Source of the DNA: Psychrobacter immobilis
Lineage (GTDB): Bacteria; Pseudomonadota; Gammaproteobacteria; Pseudomonadales; Moraxellaceae
Direction: 5' to 3'
NCBI RefSeq assembly: GCF_904846065.1
Contig: NZ_CAJGZV010000001.1
Coordinates: 1,550,001-1,614,000 of the forward strand
Length of the DNA: 64,000 nucleotides
A program made the position numbers and the translations under genes. Below the pieces are notes generated by a model. The model ran no database searches. It saw only the letters and a program-made list of their open reading frames with translations, and was not told where the DNA came from. Below are positions 8,552 to 17,481 of the stretch, piece by piece (position 1 is the first letter of the stretch; every line of letters begins with the position of its first letter).

Positions 8552-9445
8552 TTAGTCTTTTGCAAGTTTGGCAATCAAAGCACTTAGTAGCTGATACTCT
8601 TTTTGATCAAGCTGTAGGCGTGATCCCAGTCGTGACAGCCGCGATGGTAATGACTTCAAGTTTTCGCTATCGGCTAAACCTCGTTGAACCATCAGTTCAG
8701 TGGTGCGATGAGTCAGATGTTGCAATTGCTGCTGGGTAATGGCGGGTTCATCCCATTGCTGACGTAAATGTACATCGAGCATTGGCTGAGTAGTAGTACT
8801 CAAAGCAGTATCTACACTATCCGCTGTCTGAGTGTGTGATTGCGCGTAAGCAAAAATAAAGCTAGCGATTACTTGCACGGCTGACGCGACATTGAGTACA
8901 GGATAAGCAGGGTTGGCATCAATTTGGATATGATAATCTGCATAAGCCAATTCTTCATTGGTCAATCCGCGATCTTCACGTCCAAACAAGATAGCGATAT
9001 TTGGTTTATTAGTAGTAGCAGCCGCTCGGGTATCAGCGTTACTATCGTCTGTGCTCAATGCCGACTGTTTATCGATAAAATCAAACATAATCTTAGCAGC
9101 TTGCGTGGGTGTCACGACAGGTCGAGGCAAATGACGACTGCGACTGCTGGCAGCAAATACCAGCTGGCAATCCGCAATAGCAGATTCTAAAGTAGGTGCA
9201 ATGATGGCTGATGATAGCAGCTCGCTGCCACCTGCTGCATGAGACACACTGGTTTCATCAATTGGTAGCTTAGGATCGACAACCGTCAAACGAGACAAAC
9301 CCATTGTGTGCATGGCGCGCGCTGCTGAGCCAATATTGGCAGGCAAAGTGGTATTAACCATGACGATTTGCACACAAGACAAGTAGTCGCTCACTGTATG
9401 ATTGGCAGTAGATGCTGCTAATATAGGGGTAGAATCATTACTCAT
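8552..9445 (-). CDS. trmJ: tRNA (cytidine/uridine-2'-O)-methyltransferase TrmJ-like
   Basis: This 297-residue SPOUT-class RNA 2'-O-methyltransferase is probably the enzyme for position 32 of tRNA. Key segments are VMVNTTLPANIGSAARAM at the N-terminus, LFGREDRGLTNEEL as the SAM-binding knot motif, and NPAYPVLNVASAVQV as the second knot motif. After residue ~200 there is a Thr/Gln-rich insertion and a helical C-terminal domain. The start overlaps the stop of the Hpt gene by one base (TAATG), so the two are translated in tandem. Confidence 0.88.
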   Translation of the reverse strand: MSNDSTPILAASTANHTVSDYLSCVQIVMVNTTLPANIGSAARAMHTMGLSRLTVVDPKLPIDETSVSHAAGGSELLSSAIIAPTLESAIADCQLVFAASSRSRHLPRPVVTPTQAAKIMFDFIDKQSALSTDDSNADTRAAATTNKPNIAILFGREDRGLTNEELAYADYHIQIDANPAYPVLNVASAVQVIASFIFAYAQSHTQTADSVDTALSTTTQPMLDVHLRQQWDEPAITQQQLQHLTHRTTELMVQRGLADSENLKSLPSRLSRLGSRLQLDQKEYQLLSALIAKLAKD

Positions 9446-9822
9446 TATAACCCCAATCTTAGATTGATTTCTTGTTCTGCGCGTTGCAATGCGGCGGCGA
9501 TATTTTCAATCAGTGCCGCTTGCTCGCTGATAAGACGCTCGCGGCAGCGCTCTTGTAACTGGCTGCTCAAGTTCATTAATTGGGTCGTGCCCAAGTTGGC
9601 GCTGGCCCCTTTTAGCGCATGAGCAACCTCAAAACCATTGGCATTGTCATTTTCTTGCTGAGCGACTCGCAGCGCACTTACTCGCTGCTGACTGTCAGTG
9701 ATATACACTTGTATCAAATCAGCAAAGTCTTCTTCTAACAAATCACGCATGTCTTCAAATTGCTCATGATTAATGATTTCTTCAGCTTGGTGAGCCATAT
9801 TTTTATTTGGGGTTTCATCCAT
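9445..9822 (-). CDS. Histidine phosphotransfer (Hpt) domain protein
   Basis: This 125-residue all-helical protein carries an Hpt domain. The phosphorylatable histidine is H68 in AHALKGASANLG, preceded by YITDSQQRVSAL. Such proteins relay phosphate between hybrid histidine kinases and response regulators. No hybrid kinase is encoded in the window, so the partner is elsewhere. It lies upstream of and overlaps trmJ by one base. Its own upstream region contains an inverted-repeat element (9895-10068) that separates it from dnaE. Confidence 0.88.
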   Translation of the reverse strand: MDETPNKNMAHQAEEIINHEQFEDMRDLLEEDFADLIQVYITDSQQRVSALRVAQQENDNANGFEVAHALKGASANLGTTQLMNLSSQLQERCRERLISEQAALIENIAAALQRAEQEINLRLGL

Positions 9823-9894
9823 GGTTTTATGTCCAATTCTAAAAGTTAAAACGGTAAAGGGTTTGTTATAAATACGTCAATGTTCTTTAAGTAT

Positions 9895-10068
9895 TAGGGC
9901 GTGTCCTCAATTCAATCAATTACTCTCTAAATGGGCTAAAAATGGCTAAATTTTGTTAAACATCGTCAAATAGCTTATCAATATCTCGATATTAACGTCG
10001 CTATCTTCCTTGTTTGACGGCAATTTATCTCATTTTTATCACCATTTTTAAAATGAGGACACGCCCTA
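9895..10068. repeat. 174-bp MITE-like element with TA-flanked inverted ends
   Basis: The ends TAGGGCGTGTCCTCA (9895-9909) and TGAGGACACGCCCTA (10054-10068) are perfect 15-bp inverted repeats. Inside are a nested CGTCAAA/TTTGACG pair and an AT-rich palindrome, and there is no coding capacity. Shorter relatives lie at 36562-36624 and 46958-47048. Both ends finish in TA, which suits a TA target duplication. The last three bases form the stop codon of dnaE. Confidence 0.8.
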
Positions 10069-13000
10069 GCTATAATGGAAGTGTAAATTGTCTTCACTAA
10101 CCATATTTTTTAATTGCTGCAAGTTGTCATCGTTGGGGTAGATGCGCCAGTGCTCAGATAGCCCTACGTTAGCGATGCCAAATTCCTCATAAATGCTCAG
10201 TCCCAGTGGCAGACAATTATCATTAATGGAGGTGTCGATATTGCTCAAAGCATTATTGGCATAACTTTGACTAGCACTATTTTGATTCATGTCATTTTCT
10301 AGTGCCAATAAATCATTACCATTTTCATCATACAGACTTCCGCCCATCGCAGCATCGTAGCCACTATTGCCATTAAAGCTGCCACTTTGCTCGTCTTGCT
10401 CGTTGTCATGAGACATTTTTGGTGCCGGAATAATGCTGGCTTGTGCAGACTTGAGTAATGGTTGCAGTCGTGTCAGCAGATTGATATCGCTGCCATGAAT
10501 TTTAATACTGATTTTTTTCATCCATCTTAGGCGCGCATCGACCATGCTCATGGCACTATCAAGACGGGCAAATAAACGCCCATCACGCTCACGAATGCTG
10601 CCTTTGATGATGACGACTTCATCAATTTTCAACTGTTCTTTGACACGATTGAAACGCTCGGCATAGCAGCTTACTTCCAGCCTTGAAGTGCCGTCATCTA
10701 AGATAATGACATTGCGATTACCAAAGTTGGCAATATCAATAATCAATCCGGCGAAATAACAGCTACCGTTATAGCCCGTGTCAGTCAGTTTGTCGAGACG
10801 AGCGCCTGAGGTATAGCGTTTTAACTCATCCAAGTATTCATTGATTGGATGACCCGTCAAATACAATCCCAAAGTGTTCTTTTCTGCTTTTAAACGATGT
10901 TTATCACCCCAAATCAGCTCTGGTGTCATGACCAGTGGCGGCGCGGCGACGACACCATCCATTTCACCAAACAAATCCATCATGCCGATTTCGCGGTTTT
11001 GACGATCTTGTTCAGCAGCTTGTACGGCACTTGGCAGCTGGCTCATTAATGCGCCACGAATCTCGTACGCTTGATCGGCTGGTAAATCTGGTCGCAAGGT
11101 GGCTGCAAAGTCATCAAAACATCCGGCGTTTATCAGTCCCTCTAAAGTGCGTTTATTAACCTTTTTGATATCAACGCGGCGGCAAAAATCATATAGATCT
11201 TTAAATGGACCTTCACGGCGGCGTGCATCAACGATAGACTCAACCGCACCTTCACCAACGCCTTTAATCGCACCCAAACCATAAATAATATTGGTCGGGG
11301 TATCGGCAACAAAATGCCACTCACTGCGATTTACCGATGGATTAACGACGGTTAAATCAAAGTTTTCACGGCAATCATTGATAAAGAATACGACGTTGTC
11401 AGTATTGTTCATATCAGAGGTCAATACCGCTGCCATAAACTCAGCAGGGTAGTATTGTTTTAGATATGCGGTCTGATAGGCGAGCACGCCATATGCGGCA
11501 GAATGCGAGCGGTTAAAGCCGTAACCGGCGAACTTCTCCATCAAGTCAAACACACCACCTGACGTCGCTTCATCAATACCTTGTGAAGTTGCACCAGTAA
11601 TGAAAATATCACGCTGTTTTGCCATTTCTTCAGGTTTCTTTTTACCCATGGCTCGGCGTAACATATCCGCGCCGCCCAAGCTATAGCCCGCCATGACCTG
11701 CGAGATTTGCATGACCTGTTCTTGATAGACAATAACGCCATTGGTATTTTCTAAAATCGGCTCAAGATTGGGATGGTCATAGATGACTTCCTCACGACCA
11801 TGTTTGCGGTCGATATACATCTCTACCATGCCAGCGTCCAGTGGGCCTGGGCGATAAAGCGCACACATGGCGATCACATCTTCGATGTTGGTCGGTTGCA
11901 ATTTCGCCAGATACTTTTTCATGCCCATACTTTCTAGCTGAAAAACGGCAGTGGTCTTAGCATCTTGTAAGAGCTTGTAGGCTTTTTTATCATCTAACGG
12001 TAGGTCTTCTAACACCAACGCATCTTTGCCTTCTTTTGCACGGCGCAGGTTGATATTTCTGACCGCAGCATCAATCACCGTCAAGTTACGTAGACCCAAA
12101 AAGTCAAATTTTACTAGCCCAACGGCTTCAACGTCATCCTTATCAAATTGGCTGACACGGTGACCTTCATCATCACAATAAATCGCGCTAAAATCTGTGA
12201 TTCTGTGCGGCGCAATCAATACACCACCAGCATGTTTACCCACGTTCCGGCAAATGCCTTCAAGCTTAATCGCCATTTCCCACACTTCAGTGGCATCTTC
12301 ATAATCCATATTATCAGGATTGGAGATTAAGTCTTTGAGCTGCGGCTCTTGCTCAAGCGCTTGACTGAGGGTGATACCCGGTGTTTTAGGTATCAGTTTC
12401 GACATTTTGCTGGCAAGGAAGTACGATTTACTTTGCGCACGTGCCACATCTCGAACTACCGCTTTTGCTGCCATCGTACCAAAGGTAATGATTTGCGAGA
12501 CCGCTTCACGACCATAGGTTTGCGCTACATAATCAATAACGCGGTCGCGACCTTCGATACAGAAGTCAATATCGAAATCGGGCATGGACACACGCTCAGG
12601 GTTTAAAAAGCGCTCAAATAATAAGTCGTAATGAATAGGGTCGAGGTCGGTAATATTGAGCGAATAAGCAACGAGTGAGCCTGCACCAGAACCACGACCA
12701 GGACCGACTGGTACGCCATTGGCTTTTGCCCAACGGATAAAGTCCATGACGATGAGGAAGTAACCAGGAAAGCCCATTGAAAGAATGACCTTTAGTTCAT
12801 ACTCTAAGCGGTCATCATATCTTTGGCGAAAGTCGCTCCAATTATCGCTACGTTTCTCGATGGGGAATAGTTTATCTAGTCGATTATTAAGCCCACGGAT
12901 TGATTCTGCACGGAAAAACGATTCAATCGTCTCACCTTCAGGCACAGGAAAGTCAGGTAATACGTTGATACCAAGCGTCAACGTCACATTACAGCGGCTT

Positions 13001-13776
13001 GCTAAGCGCAAAGTATTGTCAATAACCTGCGGAATATCAGCAAATAACTGCTGCATTTGCGCTTGGGTTTTAAGGTATTGTGCATCGGAATAAGTTTGCG
13101 GGCGATTTTGGTCGGCAAGTACGTAAGAGCCAGCGATACAAACCCGTGCTTCGTGAGCATCGAAATCATCCTGCTCTAAAAACCGCACGTCATTATGCGC
13201 AATGATGGGGATATTGTGTTTAGCGCCAGAGTGAATAGCCGCTTTAATAAAGGCGTCTTCACCTGAGCGATTGGTACGCTTAATCGCAAAATATAAGCGA
13301 TCAGCAAATTGCGCCTGCCATTCTATTAGCAGCTCATCGGCTTTTTCTGGCATCGAGCCGACCAGTGCCTGACCGACATCTGATTTTTCAGTAAATAAGA
13401 CAATCACGCCTGCCGCATGCGCTAAAATATGACTGCGCTTGACGACTGGTACACCATGATTGGCATCGTCGGCGCGCCCTTCGGTAAAGCCAAGTGATAC
13501 GATACGAGTGATGTTTTGATAGCCCTCGTTGTCCATCGCAAGTAGGGTGAGCCGTGTGTCTTCATTTTCCATGATGACTTCACTGCCGATAATGGGCTTG
13601 ATACCCGCACCTAGGCAGGCACGATAAAACTTCACTGTGGCATACAAATTGGACAAATCGGTCAATGCCAGCGCGCGCTGATGGTCAGCCGCCGCAGCTT
13701 TCACTAGCGGCTTGATACGCACGATAGAATCAATAATTGAATATTCACTGTGGATGCCAAGGTGTACAAATGCCAT
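10066..13776 (-). CDS. dnaE: DNA polymerase III alpha subunit
   Basis: This 1236-residue replicative polymerase catalytic subunit begins with the PHP domain (FVHLGIHSEYSI). The polymerase core has VGPGRGSGAGSLVAY near 357-371 and PDFDIDFC at 399-406, with D402 and D404 as two catalytic aspartates. The third lies in the later KFDFLGLRNLT segment. Helix-hairpin-helix and OB-fold regions follow. Compared with E. coli DnaE (1160) it is longer, mostly because of an Asn/Ser/Asp-rich linker near residues 1120-1195, before the C-terminal domain. The reading frame ends with a TAG contributed by the end of the adjacent inverted-repeat element. There is no operon partner upstream. Confidence 0.97.
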   Translation of the reverse strand: MAFVHLGIHSEYSIIDSIVRIKPLVKAAAADHQRALALTDLSNLYATVKFYRACLGAGIKPIIGSEVIMENEDTRLTLLAMDNEGYQNITRIVSLGFTEGRADDANHGVPVVKRSHILAHAAGVIVLFTEKSDVGQALVGSMPEKADELLIEWQAQFADRLYFAIKRTNRSGEDAFIKAAIHSGAKHNIPIIAHNDVRFLEQDDFDAHEARVCIAGSYVLADQNRPQTYSDAQYLKTQAQMQQLFADIPQVIDNTLRLASRCNVTLTLGINVLPDFPVPEGETIESFFRAESIRGLNNRLDKLFPIEKRSDNWSDFRQRYDDRLEYELKVILSMGFPGYFLIVMDFIRWAKANGVPVGPGRGSGAGSLVAYSLNITDLDPIHYDLLFERFLNPERVSMPDFDIDFCIEGRDRVIDYVAQTYGREAVSQIITFGTMAAKAVVRDVARAQSKSYFLASKMSKLIPKTPGITLSQALEQEPQLKDLISNPDNMDYEDATEVWEMAIKLEGICRNVGKHAGGVLIAPHRITDFSAIYCDDEGHRVSQFDKDDVEAVGLVKFDFLGLRNLTVIDAAVRNINLRRAKEGKDALVLEDLPLDDKKAYKLLQDAKTTAVFQLESMGMKKYLAKLQPTNIEDVIAMCALYRPGPLDAGMVEMYIDRKHGREEVIYDHPNLEPILENTNGVIVYQEQVMQISQVMAGYSLGGADMLRRAMGKKKPEEMAKQRDIFITGATSQGIDEATSGGVFDLMEKFAGYGFNRSHSAAYGVLAYQTAYLKQYYPAEFMAAVLTSDMNNTDNVVFFINDCRENFDLTVVNPSVNRSEWHFVADTPTNIIYGLGAIKGVGEGAVESIVDARRREGPFKDLYDFCRRVDIKKVNKRTLEGLINAGCFDDFAATLRPDLPADQAYEIRGALMSQLPSAVQAAEQDRQNREIGMMDLFGEMDGVVAAPPLVMTPELIWGDKHRLKAEKNTLGLYLTGHPINEYLDELKRYTSGARLDKLTDTGYNGSCYFAGLIIDIANFGNRNVIILDDGTSRLEVSCYAERFNRVKEQLKIDEVVIIKGSIRERDGRLFARLDSAMSMVDARLRWMKKISIKIHGSDINLLTRLQPLLKSAQASIIPAPKMSHDNEQDEQSGSFNGNSGYDAAMGGSLYDENGNDLLALENDMNQNSASQSYANNALSNIDTSINDNCLPLGLSIYEEFGIANVGLSEHWRIYPNDDNLQQLKNMVSEDNLHFHYS

Positions 13777-14129
13777 AGAAGACTCTTACTAGTACGATCA
13801 AAAGCAATAAGCTATCGATAAAACAAAGGATGTGTATCCGTTATTTATATGGATGTTCAAAGGTAAATAAGACCTCGATAGCCATGTTGATACGTTTCAA
13901 ATGGGGTCGTCAATAATAGCATTATTTACCGTAGACAGCCACTGATTCAAAGGGTTTAATCTGAGTGAGAGGATTTGTTTTTCTTAGTTATAAAGGTGAA
14001 ATTTTGCTGTGTTTTGTCTCAATAGTTGGTAGCATAAACATTTGTCCTTAAATTATTGCGAAACAAAGCCTATTTGACGCCTTATTTCACACAATAATGT
14101 TCATGTAATCAAACAAAGACGATAATATT
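13777..14129. other. Divergent intergenic region (dnaE / Mrr-like gene)
   Basis: This region should hold promoters for both genes. For the rightward gene a possible sigma-70 pair is TTGACG at 14074-14079 with TAATGT at 14095-14100, but the 15-base spacer is short, so this is weak. No repeat, RNA gene or ORF of interest was seen. Confidence 0.35.
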
Positions 14130-15260
14130 ATGAGTAACATTACGAAGCTGCCCGCATTTGGTGACATGTTAAATGCGGGTATACAAACCATAAAAAATTT
14201 GAGTACGCGGAATACCGTTGGTCGCACGGTATTTTATAGAGAGTTTGAAAAGTTGGCACAAATTGTCAATGATCATAAAGAAATCAATTACATGAGTAAT
14301 TATGATATACGCCATGAGTGTCATAACGGCTCACCTTGTTATGATGACATCGTTGATCTAATTTTATTGTGCTTGTCCGCAATGGGGCTGGTCAAAGAAG
14401 ACAAGTTCAGCTTAGTACCCAATTTAAATCAGAATTTCGCTAATTTTATTACTTTTGATGAAAAAGTAACGCCTAAAAATATCATACGTTTAGACCCGTT
14501 TGGCAAAGTCTATTTTTGGTTAGCAGGAAGCAATTTTACTCAATACATTAACGAAGGCATTCCAAATAGTGATTATATTGCTAACTTGACCCGTTTTGAT
14601 AATAAAGCCTTTGCTGATCTGCAAAAAGTCAATATTGCGGCTTATGGTAAAAATGGCGATGCACTTATTAATCATTTGATAGAAGAAACTCAGCGCCGAA
14701 CGTCTATGTTTATGAACAATTATGCAGATGCTACTGTGGGCAATGATTTTGTCAAAGTAACGCCTGATATGATTATGGCACAGCTTGAAAGCTTGTCACC
14801 TTTGCAGTTTGAGTGGTTTTGTCTAAAAATGATTGAACGATCTTTAGAGATTGAAAGTCCTGAGAGTAATTTGACCTCGCGTCATACTGGACGCTCGAAT
14901 GACAATGGCATTGATGGGCTGATTATTCAGGATTTCCCAGATGGTGAGGTGCATAACTATTATATTCAAGCCAAATTATATAGTGCCGGTAATAATATAT
15001 CTAATGGCGATTTGAGAAACTTCATAGGGGCTTATCCACCACAAAAAACCAATCATCATGGCTTGTTTATTACCACAACAAGCTTTACCAAGCCTGCGCA
15101 GGAATATGCCAATGCAACGGATTCGCACAGTCTGATACTCATCGATCAAATGAATCTCATAGAGCTTATGATGCAACATAAGGTGGGTTTAAAAGAGGTC
15201 AATGCCAGACCGAAATTATTATTAGACAATGATTTTTTTAACAAGATCAAGTTGTATTGA
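14130..15260 (+). CDS. Mrr-like restriction endonuclease (PD-(D/E)xK fold)
   Basis: This 376-residue protein probably cleaves DNA. The C-terminal part (~215-355) looks like the Mrr catalytic domain: SPLQFEWFCLKMIERSLEIE as the first helix, then RSNDNGIDGLI with D262, then YYIQAKLY with Q280 and K282. GLFITTTSFTKPAQEYA and LILIDQMNLIELM follow as in Mrr proteins. The N-terminal ~130 residues are helical and may be a winged-helix recognition domain, but they are divergent from the standard Mrr_N. Mrr-type enzymes attack modified DNA (type IV restriction). No methyltransferase or partner gene is adjacent. It is closed by a strong bidirectional terminator. It could be a defence gene or a DNA-repair nuclease. 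Confidence 0.72.
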   Translation: MSNITKLPAFGDMLNAGIQTIKNLSTRNTVGRTVFYREFEKLAQIVNDHKEINYMSNYDIRHECHNGSPCYDDIVDLILLCLSAMGLVKEDKFSLVPNLNQNFANFITFDEKVTPKNIIRLDPFGKVYFWLAGSNFTQYINEGIPNSDYIANLTRFDNKAFADLQKVNIAAYGKNGDALINHLIEETQRRTSMFMNNYADATVGNDFVKVTPDMIMAQLESLSPLQFEWFCLKMIERSLEIESPESNLTSRHTGRSNDNGIDGLIIQDFPDGEVHNYYIQAKLYSAGNNISNGDLRNFIGAYPPQKTNHHGLFITTTSFTKPAQEYANATDSHSLILIDQMNLIELMMQHKVGLKEVNARPKLLLDNDFFNKIKLY

Positions 15261-15291
15261 TAGTATCTTTCAATACTTTTCATATCTATTA

Positions 15292-15327
15292 AAAAAACGC
15301 TCTTTATTATGATAGAGAGCGTTTTTT
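15292..15327. terminator. Bidirectional terminator between Mrr-like gene and ggt
   Basis: A 12-bp perfect stem (AAAAAACGCTCT/AGAGCGTTTTTT, 12-base loop) has T-runs on both strands, between two convergent genes. Confidence 0.92.
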
Positions 15328-15354
15328 ATTTATACATATCAAGTAAAAGTTAAA

Positions 15355-17301
15355 TCAATAACCAACCACAGCTGCGTCAACGATACGTGGATCAGACGAG
15401 CCGTAGACACCATTTGGCGTAATCATAATCGACTGAGTCGAACCCATGGCAGATTTTGGACTGACCGTATGACCCATTGATTCAAGCTTTTTGACGGTAT
15501 CAATATTCAGTGCTTTTTCGACCCGAATCTCATCAGGCAGCCATTGGTCATGAATACGCGGTGCGTGAGTGGCCTCAGCAATATTCATATCATGATCAAT
15601 GACGTTCGAGATTATTTGGGTGACAGTGGTAATGATGCGGCTACCACCAGGGCTACCCGTGACGATATATGGTTTACTGTCTTTAAATACCAGTGTCGGA
15701 CTCATAGACGATAATGGACGTTTATTGGCTTCAACGGCATTTGCTTCACCGCCTAATAAGCCATAACCATTTGGCACACCCGGTTTGGCAGAAAAATCAT
15801 CCATCTCATTATTTAATAAAATACCCGTACCTTCAGCGACAAGACCCGTACCGTAAGAGAAGTTTAGCGTATAAGTATTGGCTATCGCATTGCCATTTTT
15901 ATCTACAATGGAGAAATGCGTGGTCTGATCACTCTCATAGGGTAGAGGGTTGTTGGCTTTGATAGTAGACGCTGGTGTGGCTTTGTCTGGATTGATTAAG
16001 GTACGTAGTTTATCCGCATAAGCCTGAGAAGCTAAACCGCTGGCAGGCACATCGATAAAGTCAGAATCACCCAAATACTCTGCGCGATCTGCATAAGCTA
16101 ACTGCATCGCCTCAGCCATTAAATGAATGGTTTGCGCACTGTTTTGACCATAATCTTTTAGCGGATAACCTTCTAAGATATTTAAGATTTGCACGATATG
16201 TATACCACCAGAAGACGGTGGTGGCATGGAGACAATCTCATAACCACGATAATCGCCTTTGACGGGCACGCGAGCGATGGCTTCATAGCTGGCCAAATCC
16301 TGCAAGCTCATATTACCACCCGCATCATTGACCGCTTTGACTAACTTACTTGCGGTTTCCCCTTTATAGAATCCATCCGCCCCTTTTGCGGCAATGAGTT
16401 TTAGCGAATGGGCAAGCTCAGGCTGTTTTAAACGCTCACCGAGTTGATAGGCGCTGCCATCAGGTTTAAAAAATATCTTTTTGGTGCTTGGCCATTTTTG
16501 CATGCGATCGCTTAATGCTGTGAGTGACTCAGACAGACCTGCTGTGACTTCTATACCGTCCTCAGCCAGTGCAATCGCTGGTGCCATCACTTGTCCGCGG
16601 CTCATAGTGCCATGATCTTCTAATGCTTTAAGTAATCCTGCGACTGTTCCCGGTACGCCAACTGCTAGACCGTGATAACGAGACAAGTCGCTGACCGCAT
16701 TGCCATCCTCATCGAGATACATATCACGCGAGGCGCTACTCGGTGCTTTTTCACGGTAATCGAGTGCCACCGTTTTGCCTTGCTTGGCATCATAAATCAT
16801 CATAAATCCACCACCACCGATATTCCCAGCGCGGGGTAAGGTCACTGCTAAGGCAAAGCCAACGGCGACGCCAGCATCAACCGCATTACCACCGTCTTTT
16901 AAAATCTTGAGTCCAATATCAGAGGCGAGGGCTTCTTGGGTGGCGACCATGCCGTTCTTTGCCCAAACAGGGTGGTGAATCGCATCTTCAGAATAGATGG
17001 CTTGATCGGTCTTGGCATTGTTAATCGTGGAAGTGAGGGCATTGATTTTGGCTCTTGTCACACGCTGAGTTTCAGATATTACAGTAGGATTATCAGCCGT
17101 AATCGCGAGATTGATGGCGCTAGTGTTAATCGATGTTTGGTTGATAGTACTTGATTGATTGGTTGTCGGCTCAAGCGCATGAGCCGATAGTGATACTAAA
17201 AATGTGCTACTGACTAACAAAATAGCCGCTTTAATATTTGCTCTACCTTGAGGATTATTGTTAGCAGTGCGTATGTTGTTTTTTGATATCGAGGTTGGCA
17301 T
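15355..17301 (-). CDS. ggt: Gamma-glutamyltransferase
   Basis: This is a 648-residue periplasmic enzyme that hydrolyses or transfers the gamma-glutamyl group of glutathione. The N-terminus has a signal peptide (hydrophobic ~24-40, ending SAHA). The proprotein is expected to self-cleave before T460 in QTTHFSIVDKNG, whose threonine is the catalytic nucleophile. Other family marks are GNIGGGGFMMIYD, the DYREKAP segment, the lid-type NNEMDDF and the oxyanion region SMSPTLVF and GSPGGSRI. Residues ~45-105 are a Thr/Asn/Ser-rich linker not seen in the E. coli enzyme. It is convergent with the Mrr-like gene and divergent from the lipoprotein genes. Confidence 0.95.
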   Translation of the reverse strand: MPTSISKNNIRTANNNPQGRANIKAAILLVSSTFLVSLSAHALEPTTNQSSTINQTSINTSAINLAITADNPTVISETQRVTRAKINALTSTINNAKTDQAIYSEDAIHHPVWAKNGMVATQEALASDIGLKILKDGGNAVDAGVAVGFALAVTLPRAGNIGGGGFMMIYDAKQGKTVALDYREKAPSSASRDMYLDEDGNAVSDLSRYHGLAVGVPGTVAGLLKALEDHGTMSRGQVMAPAIALAEDGIEVTAGLSESLTALSDRMQKWPSTKKIFFKPDGSAYQLGERLKQPELAHSLKLIAAKGADGFYKGETASKLVKAVNDAGGNMSLQDLASYEAIARVPVKGDYRGYEIVSMPPPSSGGIHIVQILNILEGYPLKDYGQNSAQTIHLMAEAMQLAYADRAEYLGDSDFIDVPASGLASQAYADKLRTLINPDKATPASTIKANNPLPYESDQTTHFSIVDKNGNAIANTYTLNFSYGTGLVAEGTGILLNNEMDDFSAKPGVPNGYGLLGGEANAVEANKRPLSSMSPTLVFKDSKPYIVTGSPGGSRIITTVTQIISNVIDHDMNIAEATHAPRIHDQWLPDEIRVEKALNIDTVKKLESMGHTVSPKSAMGSTQSIMITPNGVYGSSDPRIVDAAVVGY

Positions 17302-17481
17302 TGTAAAGTCCTTTTTACTTGGGCGAGAAAGCAGTAGTGAGAAAGTTGTTTTGTATAAAAAAATCTAAGTATTTTCTTAATAAATAGGTTCTAATATTAC
17401 TAAATTGTAACGCATTGTGATATAAATAACGGTACTAATGTACACTAATTATAGACTGGCTATTTATACAAAGAGATTACT

